From the NCBI GenBank assembly GCA_914767715.1, contig OU612069.1:13141387-13205386 (forward strand): a stretch of 64,000 nucleotides of DNA. Reading direction: 5' to 3'. The notes beneath the pieces are model-generated. The model saw only the letters and a program-made list of their open reading frames with translations. It did no database searches and was not told the DNA's origin. Positions 54,601 through 64,000 of the stretch are shown in pieces (position 1 is the stretch's first letter; every line of letters starts with the position of its first letter). The DNA is from Membranipora membranacea. Taxonomy: Eukaryota > Bryozoa > Gymnolaemata > Cheilostomatida > Membraniporidae. The position numbers and the translations under genes are program-made.

Positions 54601-57600
54601 CAGATGTGGTTTAGACGAAAGCAGGGACAAGGGCAAGTGGGGTGGAACTACGCTTGTATGTGAAAGTGAGTACGCAATACCAATTCAAATATCACTATAT
54701 TAATAGTAAAACATTTATATTTTGAACTGAAGTTTGAACTGGAAAAAATACCTTAAAAATAAAGTTAAAACAGGCAATTAGAGCTGGAGAGTAAATGATA
54801 TTTCATGCTTCCAATAGATACCATTTTGTGTAATGGCAAAGCCAGAATTTGTTCGGATCATTTGAGTTTTGTCTTGCTCTACAACAGGCCTTGATTTAGA
54901 CTTTATTTAACGGGACAGAATGCTAAACAAAAAATGAACTAACAACTCTGTGCTTCGCAGGTTTTCACCTGTTCAAATATTTTGTTTGCCCTTTTTAGCT
55001 GAGACCTGTCAAGCCCTCCCTGATATTTTGAATGGGCAGTACACTCAACCAGAGTGTAGCCGCCTAAGCACAGACATCGTATTTGGCAAAGTTTGCGCTG
55101 TACAATGTAATCATGGTTACAAGGTCACTGAAGATATTGAGTGGACATGTCAATCCAATGGACAATGGAGCAACTATGGGAGGACCGCCTTCTGTTTAGG
55201 TAACATTAAAATAGTATGCTACTCTGTACAGTGAAGCGACTCATTATCACTCTTGAACTATGTTGGTTATATGGGTTAAAATTGCAAGTTTTTGTCTCGG
55301 TCCGAAGACTGAGAAATACAGTGCATTAAGGGCGCGGCCGCCGTATTCAGCGCCAAGTAGCTCTCAGTTTGCAGGCAGGTCGGAGCACACCTGGGGCGTC
55401 AATTGAGCCCAGTAGTCAATAGACCTCATCGGGATTTGAACCCGAGGGCAGGCGCTCTAACCAACTGAGCTACCTCCTACTATAGGTTATTGAATAAGCA
55501 CAAAACTATTGTATAACAACATATTTTTTTCTGTAATCAGATAGTATTGGAACATCGATACTTTAAATATGTTGATCTTGGCTTCAGGGTCTTGGCACAA
55601 TTTCAAAACTTTTTTATAGATGTGAAATCCCCAGAATTTCTGACCTGTCCACAACACATAACTCTTGATAATGAAGAAAGTGAAGGCTACGCTCTGGTTA
55701 AACTTCAACCTCTGGAGGCGTTTGACAACGATGCATCTGGAACTATTAAACAAACCATGACTCTTACTTTAGAAGGTGACTATAAACAAGGGAGTCAAAT
55801 GTGTTACTGATTGACTACTTAAAGGGTAACCAGGGTTTCAAACAACTTCTCATTGATTGGTGGCAGATTGCACCTTTTTCATAGGGAAAAAGACATATCT
55901 AATTCGGATGATTATTCAGCCAGAATTCTTGTGAAACAATTCATCCATCAGGTACTCCAAAATACAATACCACAGAGCAGTTTCCTGTTCCTGTTATTAT
56001 TGAGCCTGTGCTCTATCATTTTTACAGCAATGTCTTGGAACCTCCCCTCAACTGAAGTGTTACCCAACTTAGAGTCAGCAGCTACTTTGATTTTTGTACC
56101 GTGTCATGCACATAGCTGATGCTGCCTAGCACATTCTTTACTACCCGACTATGCTTTGCTGCCAAACCTTGGTTGCCCTTTAATATTTTCATTGATATCA
56201 AAATGCAAAACTCACTTAGTTCCTCCCCACAGAATTTGATCGAGCTTTTCTCAACCACAAGGGAGTCAGTACAGTTTTATACAAAAAATAACATATCAAT
56301 GCAAGTTCCATACTCTAGCAGCGAGCTCCTATTATGACAAAGTATTTGCATTCTTTTCTTGCAACATATAATGTTTGTGATTGCTAATAAATCAATCAAT
56401 CATAAATGTTGTGTATTCACACTATAAACCATTACGTCCCATAAATAACTTGCAGTCAGCCAGTAGAAAAAGTACACGCATGCTTATCCTTCCTTTTATT
56501 TTCTGTCTCAGGAGAAAGTGAGGGGACTGAATACCCATGTGAAAATAAAGTGTGCGGTTATGAGTACTTCAAATTCCCAATCGGTTCATCAACAGTCAAT
56601 TTCACAGCTACGGATAGAGCAGGAAACAGCGATAGCTGTATATTTACTGTCACTGCCAAGGGTAATGCTACTTATTGTCTACTAACCCTATGAGTGACTT
56701 GCTTAAATTTACATGTATCAGTCATACAGATAGCGTAAGACCCTAAATTTACAGTTTAAAACATAACAACTAAGCTTTTCTTAAATGTGTCCTCTCATGT
56801 CTTTTTTACAATTATACTGGTATGAAACGTAAAATGCCGAACGTGATTGACTGACTGGGATAACCCTAACCTTGAAAGTCAGTATTCATTGAGAGACTCT
56901 AACCGATATTCTGCTTTTTACAGATATTGAAGACCCAGAAGTAGTTGAATGCGAAGGACCAGTGAAGGATGAGAAAGGGTTCATTTTCTCTGATCAAGAC
57001 GAGGCTTTCATCAACTGGACTGTATGTGTTTAGGAGCCTAAGAAATTAATTTTATCCCCGAATCTTTAAAACTCACTCCCTCCAGCCCACTAGAGATGGA
57101 ACCCCGAGCATATTTGTTAGGGTTGATTAGAGATTAGGTGGGAGATAGTCAATGACAGGTTGGGTGGTACTTCCCTGAATGTACAATAGAGAGAAATTAA
57201 GAGTATTTAGTTTTATTATAACAGTTATTACCATCTGGCTCGGCTCTGTCCCTCTCTTCCACCAACGGCAGTCTAAGCCAAAAGAATTATCAAAGAATGA
57301 CTTACAGGTTGGAGTGAAAAAGGTAGTAGATCGGCAACGAGCACGTGGAAGGGGGTGTTTTATGATTCCAATGTCCCATTCCTTGCTTTTAACTCCTTGA
57401 TATTTTACCTTTTCATAATCTGATTTTCCAGATACCTACGTTCAGGGATAACAGTGGAGGAGAAATCAAAATATATAGTACCGGTAGCCCTGGTATGTAC
57501 AGAGTTGGCAGGTCATGGACTATGACATACACAGCTAAGGATAAGGCTGGTAATGAGGCAGTATGTGAATTCACCTTCAAACTTTCAGGTATTGAGTCAG

Positions 57601-59281
57601 TGAAAATCTGGTATAACAGTGATTATATGTGAGGTGAAGCCAGGGAAGTGGAACACTATTATATCTGGGGTGGGCTATCCTATTCAGTGACAGGGAAAAC
57701 AGTTAGTTAGTTAGTTACATAACGGAGACACCTGGAAATTCTAACTGAAAATATTTCGTCAAGCAGTTTGAACATACTATCCTGCACTGATTTATTTGAT
57801 GAACATGAAACTAAATCTTATTCCTTGATAATCTCTTAACGCTGTAACAAAATGGCCAACATGAAAACAATGTATCACCTGTCCTGACAATGTGCACAAT
57901 ATTTGAAAATTTGGATTTTTAAAATTTTGAACTATCATGCTCACACTGCAGTACTCATTTTTAAATTGAGCTTTTAATCCCTACAGGTGTACGCTGCCCT
58001 GAGTTGCACCGTCCAGCCAATGGTGCTTTGGTTTGCGATAAACTAGCATTCGGGGTTTATTGTGCTCCGCAGTGTGAGAAAGGCTTGAAGAGACTAGTTC
58101 CAGATCATATTCGAAGAGCACCGAATGACTATGCTTGCTCTCTCGAAGGGAAATGGATTCCTCATGACATAGTTGGTGACTGTGCACGTAAGTCTTATTT
58201 CTGTTTGTTGGCAAGCAACAACAAAAACAATAACACAACAACAACAAACACAACAACTACAAGCACAACAATAACAACAACAACAATATGACAACATTTA
58301 AAATCAATGTAAAATAGTGATAGAAGAGCGGACGCCCAGATGATTGCAGGCACACCTGTGGTGCATCAAAAGAACCCAATGCGTGTATCAACCAAGTTTC
58401 TTGCCAACTTGTCTACCTCCTACCGCAATCAGTCAATTCTTCTTTGTTTTATTCCGACCCCCTCATACAAAAGCGTTTTTTAGAATGAAAACAAAAGCAT
58501 CCGCAAAATTTTTGCACGTCAAAAAACTTTGATATTTTCTTAATATAACTTTAAATTTTATGTTACAGTGCGAGTACCAGTGGATGAAGATACACTTGAT
58601 ACATTCATGTTCACATGGTACGACGGTAATTGTAATGATGAACAAACACAACAACAGATCATTCAGAATACCATTGATGCCCTCGAGTCTGGAGCTAATG
58701 GAGTCCTTGGCTCAATATTCGCCAAGAGTCAAAACGTCACGCTTACTTCTGATCACTTTGATGTGTTTTGTGGCGCAAAGGTTAGTGAATATTGATAAAC
58801 AGTCACACAAATGTAGGGAATCAATATCCGTTCAAACTTGTAAACATATTTCTAACAATAATGGGTTTACCCTCGGTCGGATACTCTATACACAGTCACA
58901 GAGTGAAATTCTTTACGATAGCTGGTGTTTTACTATCAGGGCTTGTCAGGATCAGAATATGATAGTGACAAATTAGTGATTTTGGAATAAGATGCTCACC
59001 AGCAACCATGAGAATGCTGTACTAGAGATTGCCCCAAAACAGCAATCAATTCAGGTTCAAGACCTAAATGTTCTGAGGTGGTATGCCCATCACTACACAT
59101 TTTATTCAGATGTTCGCAGCGTAGGTCATAGTGGAAAGGTCAATGTTGACAGACCAATGCGTTTTTATTATTGCAGAATGAGTCTATCGTGCAAATCGGA
59201 GCAGTGGAGAGACGGCGACGTGATGTTGATATGCTGCCACAAACTATTGGATCAATAGAAGCTGGTTTAGACCAGAACTAG
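48612..59281 (+). CDS. SVEP1-like secreted protein with VWA, GCC2, sushi and HYR domains (copy 2)
   Basis: Seventeen GT-AG exons join with consistent phases into 907 codons: 48612-48704, 49189-49371, 50215-50347, 50600-50739, 51320-51467, 51890-52057, 53288-53458, 53857-54045, 54447-54665, 54999-55199, 55620-55775, 56512-56661, 56924-57021, 57432-57588, 57987-58187, 58569-58780, 59177-59281. Order: signal peptide (1-26); VWA (about 54-232) with intact metal site (DTSGS, GGT, LITDG); cysteine-rich module (240-288); GCC2-like CPIGTYQDE (290-345); sushi domains in exons 8, 9 and 10; HYR domains in exons 11-12 and 13-14; a sushi-like module (exon 15); a unique tail with ERRRRD, a possible furin-type site. 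This matches the SVEP1 N-terminal order, but it lacks EGF, pentraxin and the long sushi array. A role in extracellular adhesion or recognition is inferred. Exon 6 has the weakest acceptor. Confidence 0.8.
49626..50065. mobile_element. Insertion of about 440 bp in intron 2 of copy 2
   Basis: Copy 1 reads continuously from AGCTCTAAAA into AAAGCAAATCTGG at 35300-35315. Copy 2 has about 440 extra bases at the same point. The block holds no open frame or clear terminal repeat. It is either an insertion in copy 2 or a deletion in copy 1. Confidence 0.5.
52170..52510 (+). mobile_element. tRNA-derived SINE in intron 6 of copy 2
   Basis: TTTGGCTCAGCGGTAAGCG is a good A-box and GTGTGGGTTCAATCCCCATCC a good B-box with a pairing T-arm (52176-52240). 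The sequence continues into a non-tRNA body with a hairpin (CCTTCTGTAT/ATACAGAAGG, 52348-52386) and ends in an A-rich AAATAAAA near 52510. The copy-1 intron lacks it. Confidence 0.6.
55325..55490 (-). mobile_element. tRNA-derived SINE in intron 10 of copy 2
   Basis: On the minus strand AGGAGGTAGCTCAGTTGGTTAGAGCGCCTG (A-box) is followed by CGGGTTCAAATCCCG (B-box and T-arm), then a SINE body with AGCTACTTGGCGCTGAATACG. The acceptor stem does not close, so this is a SINE head rather than a tRNA gene. A much decayed relative may lie at 58325-58430. Confidence 0.6.
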
Positions 59282-59660
59282 TGAGCCTTGTGTTTTTCTA
59301 ATATTTAATCTAATTTCAAAGAATTAACCTTAAAATGATTTGTCAATCAGTTTTCTTAAATTCAACTTTGTGGCGAACAATTGTAAAGAGTTCTCTAATT
59401 TTCTTTATTCATCACTAACTCATCATTTATACTGAATTAATACATTTACCCCCATTAATTGTAATATGATTTGTCATTCCTTTATGAGAACAAAACCTAA
59501 TGCCTGGTCACATGAAATTAAACAACTTTTGGTTGTTTTGTGTTTTCCGACCTGAGGGCTATCTGTTGGTATGATATAAGAGATCTTTGAAGATGTCTTT
59601 TATCAGTTGTATAGGTTTTTTTGGGTCAAAATTAGCTCTAATGATTTTCAATAAAGTTAG
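59282..59660 (+). terminator. 3' flank of gene copy 2 with a polyadenylation signal
   Basis: The stop TAG at 59279-59281 is followed by AT-rich sequence. AATAAA occurs at 59650-59655, about 370 bases downstream, the first canonical polyadenylation signal seen on this strand. Confidence 0.4.
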
Positions 59661-59945
59661 ACATTAAAATTCTATTCCTAATTGGTTATTGTCTCGAATG
59701 ATCAGGATTATCTCCAAGAAGCTGAGATCAAGTCTCGAATGCTGACTTTGAATAATGGTTTAAACACACTGACAGCGATTGCAACATTTGCAGATTTTCA
59801 ATTCAATTCTATGTACACATCGAATTCCTTCTGAAGGTACTAGAGCCAAGTGAATTAATCACATGATCAGTGTGCATTGGAAGCACTCATGACCTAAAGC
59901 GAAAGTGAACCTGAATAACTTTTACTTTCACCTAGCCTAAGTGCG

Positions 59946-60046
59946 CAGACGACTCTAAGGCGTGTTAGTGGGATTACATTATCAACCACCCAAATTGGGT
60001 GGTTGATAATGTAATGCCACTTACTCGTAATGGAGCCGTCTGAACA
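59946..60046. repeat. Long inverted repeat of about 100 bp
   Basis: The core TTACATTATCAACCACCCAA is perfectly mirrored across a 3-base loop (59975-60022). The arms continue imperfectly outward to GCAGACGACTC on the left and GAGCCGTCTGAAC on the right. It is likely a small foldback transposable element. Confidence 0.75.
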
Positions 60047-60224
60047 CTGAAACTAACTTTCACCATATCTCAATATTCCATATGACTGGCGGTGGCGGTG
60101 AGTGTGAAATGGCGTACTCTAGCAAGATGATGTCACATCTTCTGTGAACAAATAAGCTAGTATAGCTAAGTAAGAAGACTAAATGAATCCTAGTCTACGC
60201 CTACCAACTGCCAGTTCTGTGTAT

Positions 60225-60365
60225 TTAAGGAGTTGTCTTCCATCAAACAAGGAGGAGACAACTTCTTTACTATAAAATTGATTATTTACAATCAATTTAA
60301 AATCCCATACAAAGTTGAGGGCTACATCTATGGGATTTCACACTGATTATTAAAAATCAATTCTA
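60225..60365. repeat. Cluster of nested short inverted repeats
   Basis: Three hairpins follow one another: GGAGTTGTCTTCC with GGAGGAGACAACTTC, ATTGATTATTTACAATCAAT, and AAATCCCATA with TATGGGATTT. The AACAAGGAGG-AGACAACTT piece also appears in the hAT-like element near 500 and 1100, so part of this is a relic of that family. Confidence 0.45.
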
Positions 60366-60587
60366 TTAGAACAGAAAAAGTCGCCGCTTTTACATATTCT
60401 AACATATATTTTTGGGACCATTTGAATACTGTCAGCTATTTTTCAAAATGACGTCGGTGTTGAGTAAAAAATAATTAAATCTGATATCTTGATGAGCGCC
60501 TACAAGTCATAGCCACACAAAAAGTGGGATCAGATAACCTGAGGCATACACCAATAAAACCCACCAGGTGCAAAGGTACCCAGAGCA

Positions 60588-60630
60588 GCCTTGTCATGAG
60601 GGTACTTGTCCTCGTGACAAGGCTGACCTT
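60588..60630. repeat. Hairpin with 16-bp stem
   Basis: CAGCCTTGTCATGAGG pairs with CCTCGTGACAAGGCTG across an 8-base loop, with one mismatch. Confidence 0.6.
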
Positions 60631-61567
60631 ATGAATTAGTATTCAGATACACAGTATGGCGATTTGGTGAGAAATTACATCAGCATATGTGTATAACTTT
60701 GTGTCAGTAATTTGATAGAGCTAATATTGGAGCACCTTTAATGTTATGCATTGACTAATGTCCCTGTAACAACCTTCAAACCAAAGCAAGCTACTTGACA
60801 AATGTTTACAAGGGGGCGGCTATAGCATCACTGAACTTTTGGACCAATCAAGGATGAGAATTTGTTTCAAGCAATCATACTTGAATTGCCACCTGCTTTT
60901 TCATAGAAGTTGATATGCTCTGCTTATCTATAAATATATAAACATATCAGTACCTGTTCTCAATCTTTAACAGGCCTAATTATTTGATCTGTTACAATTC
61001 TATGAATTCAACACCAAAAGAATAGACATTCCGCTTCGCCAGCCGTCTCATATTTTGTATTTACAACTTGTCTTATACAACCAAACATCTAAAAGATCAC
61101 ACTGGGAACTAATGACGCTTCTAGCAGAAAAATCACATAAATGGTTGTCATGAGGAGATGGAGTAGAAATTAACAAAGTCAAAGGGAAAGGCAGGCTCTA
61201 AATTAACAATGGCTGGGGAGGGGAGGGTTAGGATTGTCCATCATGAATCCTGATAACGCTACTGTTCATCAGCATCATCTTTAAGGGGAGAAAGTTATCC
61301 TCTCTTGGGTACAGGTACTGGGACCCATAGCACTCCTGCCGCACCCTGATACCCATATATACATTAATAGTTACAGTTCACAATGTTAACAACATGTTTT
61401 CCCTGAGTCTGATTCAGATAGCTCACTGTTAAAGTTTGGTGTATTAACTGCTGCGATAAATCTCTATCAGTATCCTGCTATTTTTTTTCAATAATTTTTA
61501 TAACAGCACGTGTAGTATTTACCGAAGGATTGTTGTCTCCGTACACTTGCTCTCTGATGGCAAGTGC
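60631..61567. other. Non-coding stretch
   Basis: No domain-bearing frame, RNA gene or repeat recognised. It lies between the foldback cluster and the TPR gene relic. Confidence 0.45.
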
Positions 61568-62700
61568 TTAATGATGAAAATCAAGAGCCTTAACATTGTC
61601 TGTTTTATTTCTGTACACGACAACCAGGTTACTATAGGTAGTTGCTACTGATGGATGATTGTCGCCAACTGTGGCCAGGTAGATTCTGAGTGACTTATGG
61701 TTAAATTCCAAAGCCTTGTCATGGTTCCCTTTATCACCGTACACAAGCGCCATGTTATTGTAGGTAGTCGCCACAGATGGATGATTGTGGCCTAATGTGT
61801 CGAGTTCGATATTGAGTGCTTTATGGTAATAATTCAGGGCCTTATCATTGTCTGCCTTATCCCTGTACATGACAGCCATGTTATTATAGGTAGTCGCCAC
61901 TTCAGGATGATTGTCACCTAATGTGTCGAGTTCGATATTGAGTGCTTTACGGTAATAATTCAGGGCCTTGTCTGAGTCTGCCTTATCCCTGTACACGACA
62001 GCATTGTTATTGTAGGTAGTCGCCACTTCAGGATGATTGTCTCCTAATGTGTCCAGGTAGATTTGTAGTGCTTTATGGTAAAATTCCATAGCATTATCGT
62101 AGTCTGCTTTGTCACTATACACAAAAGCAATGTTATTGTAGGTGATTGCCACATCAGGATGATTGTCGCCTAATGTGTCCAATTAGATTATGAGGCATTT
62201 ATGGTAGTACTCCAGAGCCTTATCATTGTCTGCTCTATCACTGTACGCACTAGCCAAGCCTCCATATGACTCAGCCACATTGATATGACTTTCACCGTGT
62301 AAGTCATGGTCGATTCGAAGAGCGTTGCAGTAATGAAGAAGAGCATCATCAACAAATCCAAAATCATTCATCACATCAGCACTTTGACGAATTAGTGTGG
62401 TATCATCTGGCGACCTCTTAATGAGAAGCTTTAACTGGCTGATGTACCAACTTCTCATATGTACTTTCACTTGCTGATTCACACGTGAAAACCCACCATC
62501 TGACTCTCTAATGGCTTTAGATATAAGCTCTAGTTCTGACCTTGCGTGGCCTCTGCTTTTTCAGCCTGGATGTCGGATAAGGCCTGAACCACACAGTCAG
62601 AATCCTGCATAACACCTGCTTTCAGCTCCTCAGCCTCATTGTATGGAATATCTATTGATAGCTTTACTTTGGATTCGCTATCACATTGTGGATCTCAAAG
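61568..62700 (-). pseudogene. Tetratricopeptide (kinesin-light-chain/nephrocystin-type TPR) gene relic
   Basis: Reading leftward, an N-terminal segment (62700-62550: KVKLSIDIPYNEAEELKAG) runs into a different frame at about 62548 (ELELISKAIRESDGGFSR). It continues into a helical region and then about six TPR units of 42 residues with the core LGDNHPxVATTYNNMAxVY and KALxYYHKAL. An in-frame TAA (plus-strand 62183-62185) interrupts the repeat array at the second unit, and the frame ends at 61568. These repeats form helical protein-binding scaffolds, often in large invertebrate families with NB-ARC or death-fold partners, none of which is seen here. One frameshift and one stop make this a pseudogene, although an unseen intron at 62548 could explain the shift. 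The DNA repeats have a 126-bp period. Confidence 0.75.
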
Positions 62701-62739
62701 AGGCACCACATAATTATGGGTGTGGAGTGTAGGAGTGTT

Positions 62740-62820
62740 TGCGGTCTGGGCCAGGCTGGGAATCAAGCACGGGACCTCTCAATTGATTGATCCATGCCCT
62801 GCCCATTGCACCACCACAAC
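62740..62820 (-). mobile_element. tRNA-like SINE remnant
   Basis: On the minus strand GTGGTGGTGCAATGGGCAGG (A-box-like) is followed by CCGTGCTTGATTCCCAGCC (B-box-like). It is degenerate and lies directly upstream of the TPR relic. Confidence 0.4.
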
Positions 62821-63550
62821 TCTCTAATTATTAATTTACATTATATATAACTTAAAACTGAATTGGGGAATTTATAGAAACCAGTCATTTGGAAGTATTT
62901 TAGCTTGTGTTGATAAGCACATCAAGACAGGATAGAAATAATTGGGCCTCATTCAAATAGCCAAATAACCTTTCCTGATGGCTGCAAAATAGTCTTCGTA
63001 AAAAGGCTGTGCAGGCAGAATGCTCGTAATGGTCTGTTGGATGCTCAATTCACTAATGACTGAACATCGACACAGAACATTCACTTCTTTATACAACTTG
63101 AATGATTATGATGTTAGGTCTGTATGGAGTTACCCCTTTCTGATGAGAGGGAAGGCAAATCAATACAAAACGTGTCAAGTTTTTCTAGATCATACTGAGT
63201 CCCCTAGTTTGCTCTGAAATTTAAACTTTTCTGTGTGATGTGTTCTTCAGTTTTAAATAAACTTATAAATTGTATGCCAATATGAGAGTAATTAATTTTT
63301 CATGAATAATAAAAAAGTGCAAAAAGTGTCTAAAAAAGTCATCTGTATCATAGCAAAATGGATATTTGATATTTGGTTACGATGGGTTCTCTGCTTCCAA
63401 AACACTCTTGGGCTTATGATTTCACTAGCTTTTATACGTTGGTGGACTTCTTGATTTGGACGATAGCAGATGATGTCGGTTTGTACAGAAGAGGTTGGGC
63501 TCTTCAAAATATTACATTACAGAATAAGTCTTGTTCTGTATGCTACGTAG
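62821..63550. other. Non-coding stretch
   Basis: AT-rich, no supported gene or repeat. Confidence 0.4.
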
Positions 63551-63552
63551 TC

Positions 63553-63652
63553 TGAGCCAACACGCGGGTGTTGTGAAGCATGTTGTGGGACATGTGTTAC
63601 AGCTCTCGTGTTAAGACATGTCCCACAACATGTCTTACAACACCTGTCGCCA
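63553..63652. repeat. Foldback repeat of about 95 bp
   Basis: GGTGTTGT, then ATGTTGTGGGACATGT, is mirrored after about 20 bases by ACATGTCCCACAACATGT, then ACAACACC. The perfect central stem is 18 bp and the whole stem about 33 bp with few mismatches. Confidence 0.75.
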
Positions 63653-64000
63653 GCAATAGTTTTTAGTGGCCATTCAGAACTGCATAAATTTTTTTTATTA
63701 TACTCTGATTGACTATAAGTATATAAAAAAATTGTTATTTGTTGATGAATATGACTGTATTCGTTAGGAGACATCCCCTTAGACAAAAAATCCAAGGCTA
63801 TAACCACAGCATCAAAATGGCTGCCGCACTCTCCTGGCGAGAGAATTTGTACTTTTCCAGCTTTAGGGTGTCTCTCTTAGTGTCGGGGTCACATATGCCT
63901 GTTGCAAATTCCATTAAAGGTCAAACAAGATATGTGTTCATCTGTGATTTGATTTTTGATTGAGCGGGGGATGGTGGTGTCTCCTGCGTCCTTGGTGTTC
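63653..64000. other. Right edge, no supported gene
   Basis: A 74-codon plus-strand frame (63739-63963) with an ATGGCTGCC start is present. It has no domain, acceptor or donor that supports a call. It could be a truncated first exon running out of the window. Confidence 0.3.

Noticed and set aside
55435-55490. Functional tRNA gene on the minus strand of intron 10
   Set aside because: The A and B boxes are nearly perfect but no matching acceptor stem is found, and a SINE body follows.
1-64000. CRISPR arrays, rRNA genes, bacterial operons
   Set aside because: Tandem repeats here lack unique spacers of constant length, no rRNA-like sequence was recognised, and the split genes are eukaryotic.

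Overview
The window is nuclear DNA of an animal, most likely a marine invertebrate. It has split genes with GT-AG introns, tRNA-derived SINEs, non-LTR and LTR retrotransposons, foldback elements and many minisatellites. The secreted VWA/GCC2/sushi/HYR architecture and the TPR array are animal-type. The species cannot be fixed from the sequence.

Layout. 145-1969 is a hAT-like non-autonomous element with internal duplications and a perfect 8-bp target duplication. 2.2-8.7 kb holds tRNA-SINEs, a perfect 71-bp palindrome, foldback elements and the first copy of a minisatellite-cored element, whose inverted partner lies at 13.25-13.92 kb. 8.76-12.4 kb contains decayed LINE reverse transcriptase; one LINE is split by an LTR-like element (9102-11357) with a G-rich minisatellite. 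15815-23563 is a nearly complete Ty3/gypsy-type retrotransposon with matched 283-bp LTRs, a 5-bp target duplication, gag, pol and a third ORF encoding three zinc knuckles. 26.79-31.45 kb is a minus-strand APE-type LINE with both ORFs open. 32.5-33.86 kb is a tandem repeat of about 350 bp.

The main host content is a tandem duplication with a period of about 14.3 kb. Copy 2 (48612-59281, + strand) reads as a 17-exon gene with every phase consistent. It encodes a predicted secreted protein of 907 residues: signal peptide, VWA, cysteine-rich and GCC2-like modules, three sushi domains, two HYR domains, a further sushi-like module and a unique C-terminus. The module order matches the N-terminal part of SVEP1-type proteins. 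Copy 1 (34291-46904) keeps all 17 exon positions but is disabled: two VWA metal-site residues are changed, exon 5 has an in-frame stop with a frameshift, the exon 7 donor is lost, and the last exon has an early stop. Its introns carry a 12-bp minisatellite, a 681-bp palindromic element and a SINE.

The right end holds further foldback sequences and a minus-strand TPR gene relic (61568-62700) with an in-frame stop and a frameshift. No rRNA gene, CRISPR array or bacterial operon is present. Several tRNA-like segments look like SINE heads rather than functional tRNA genes.
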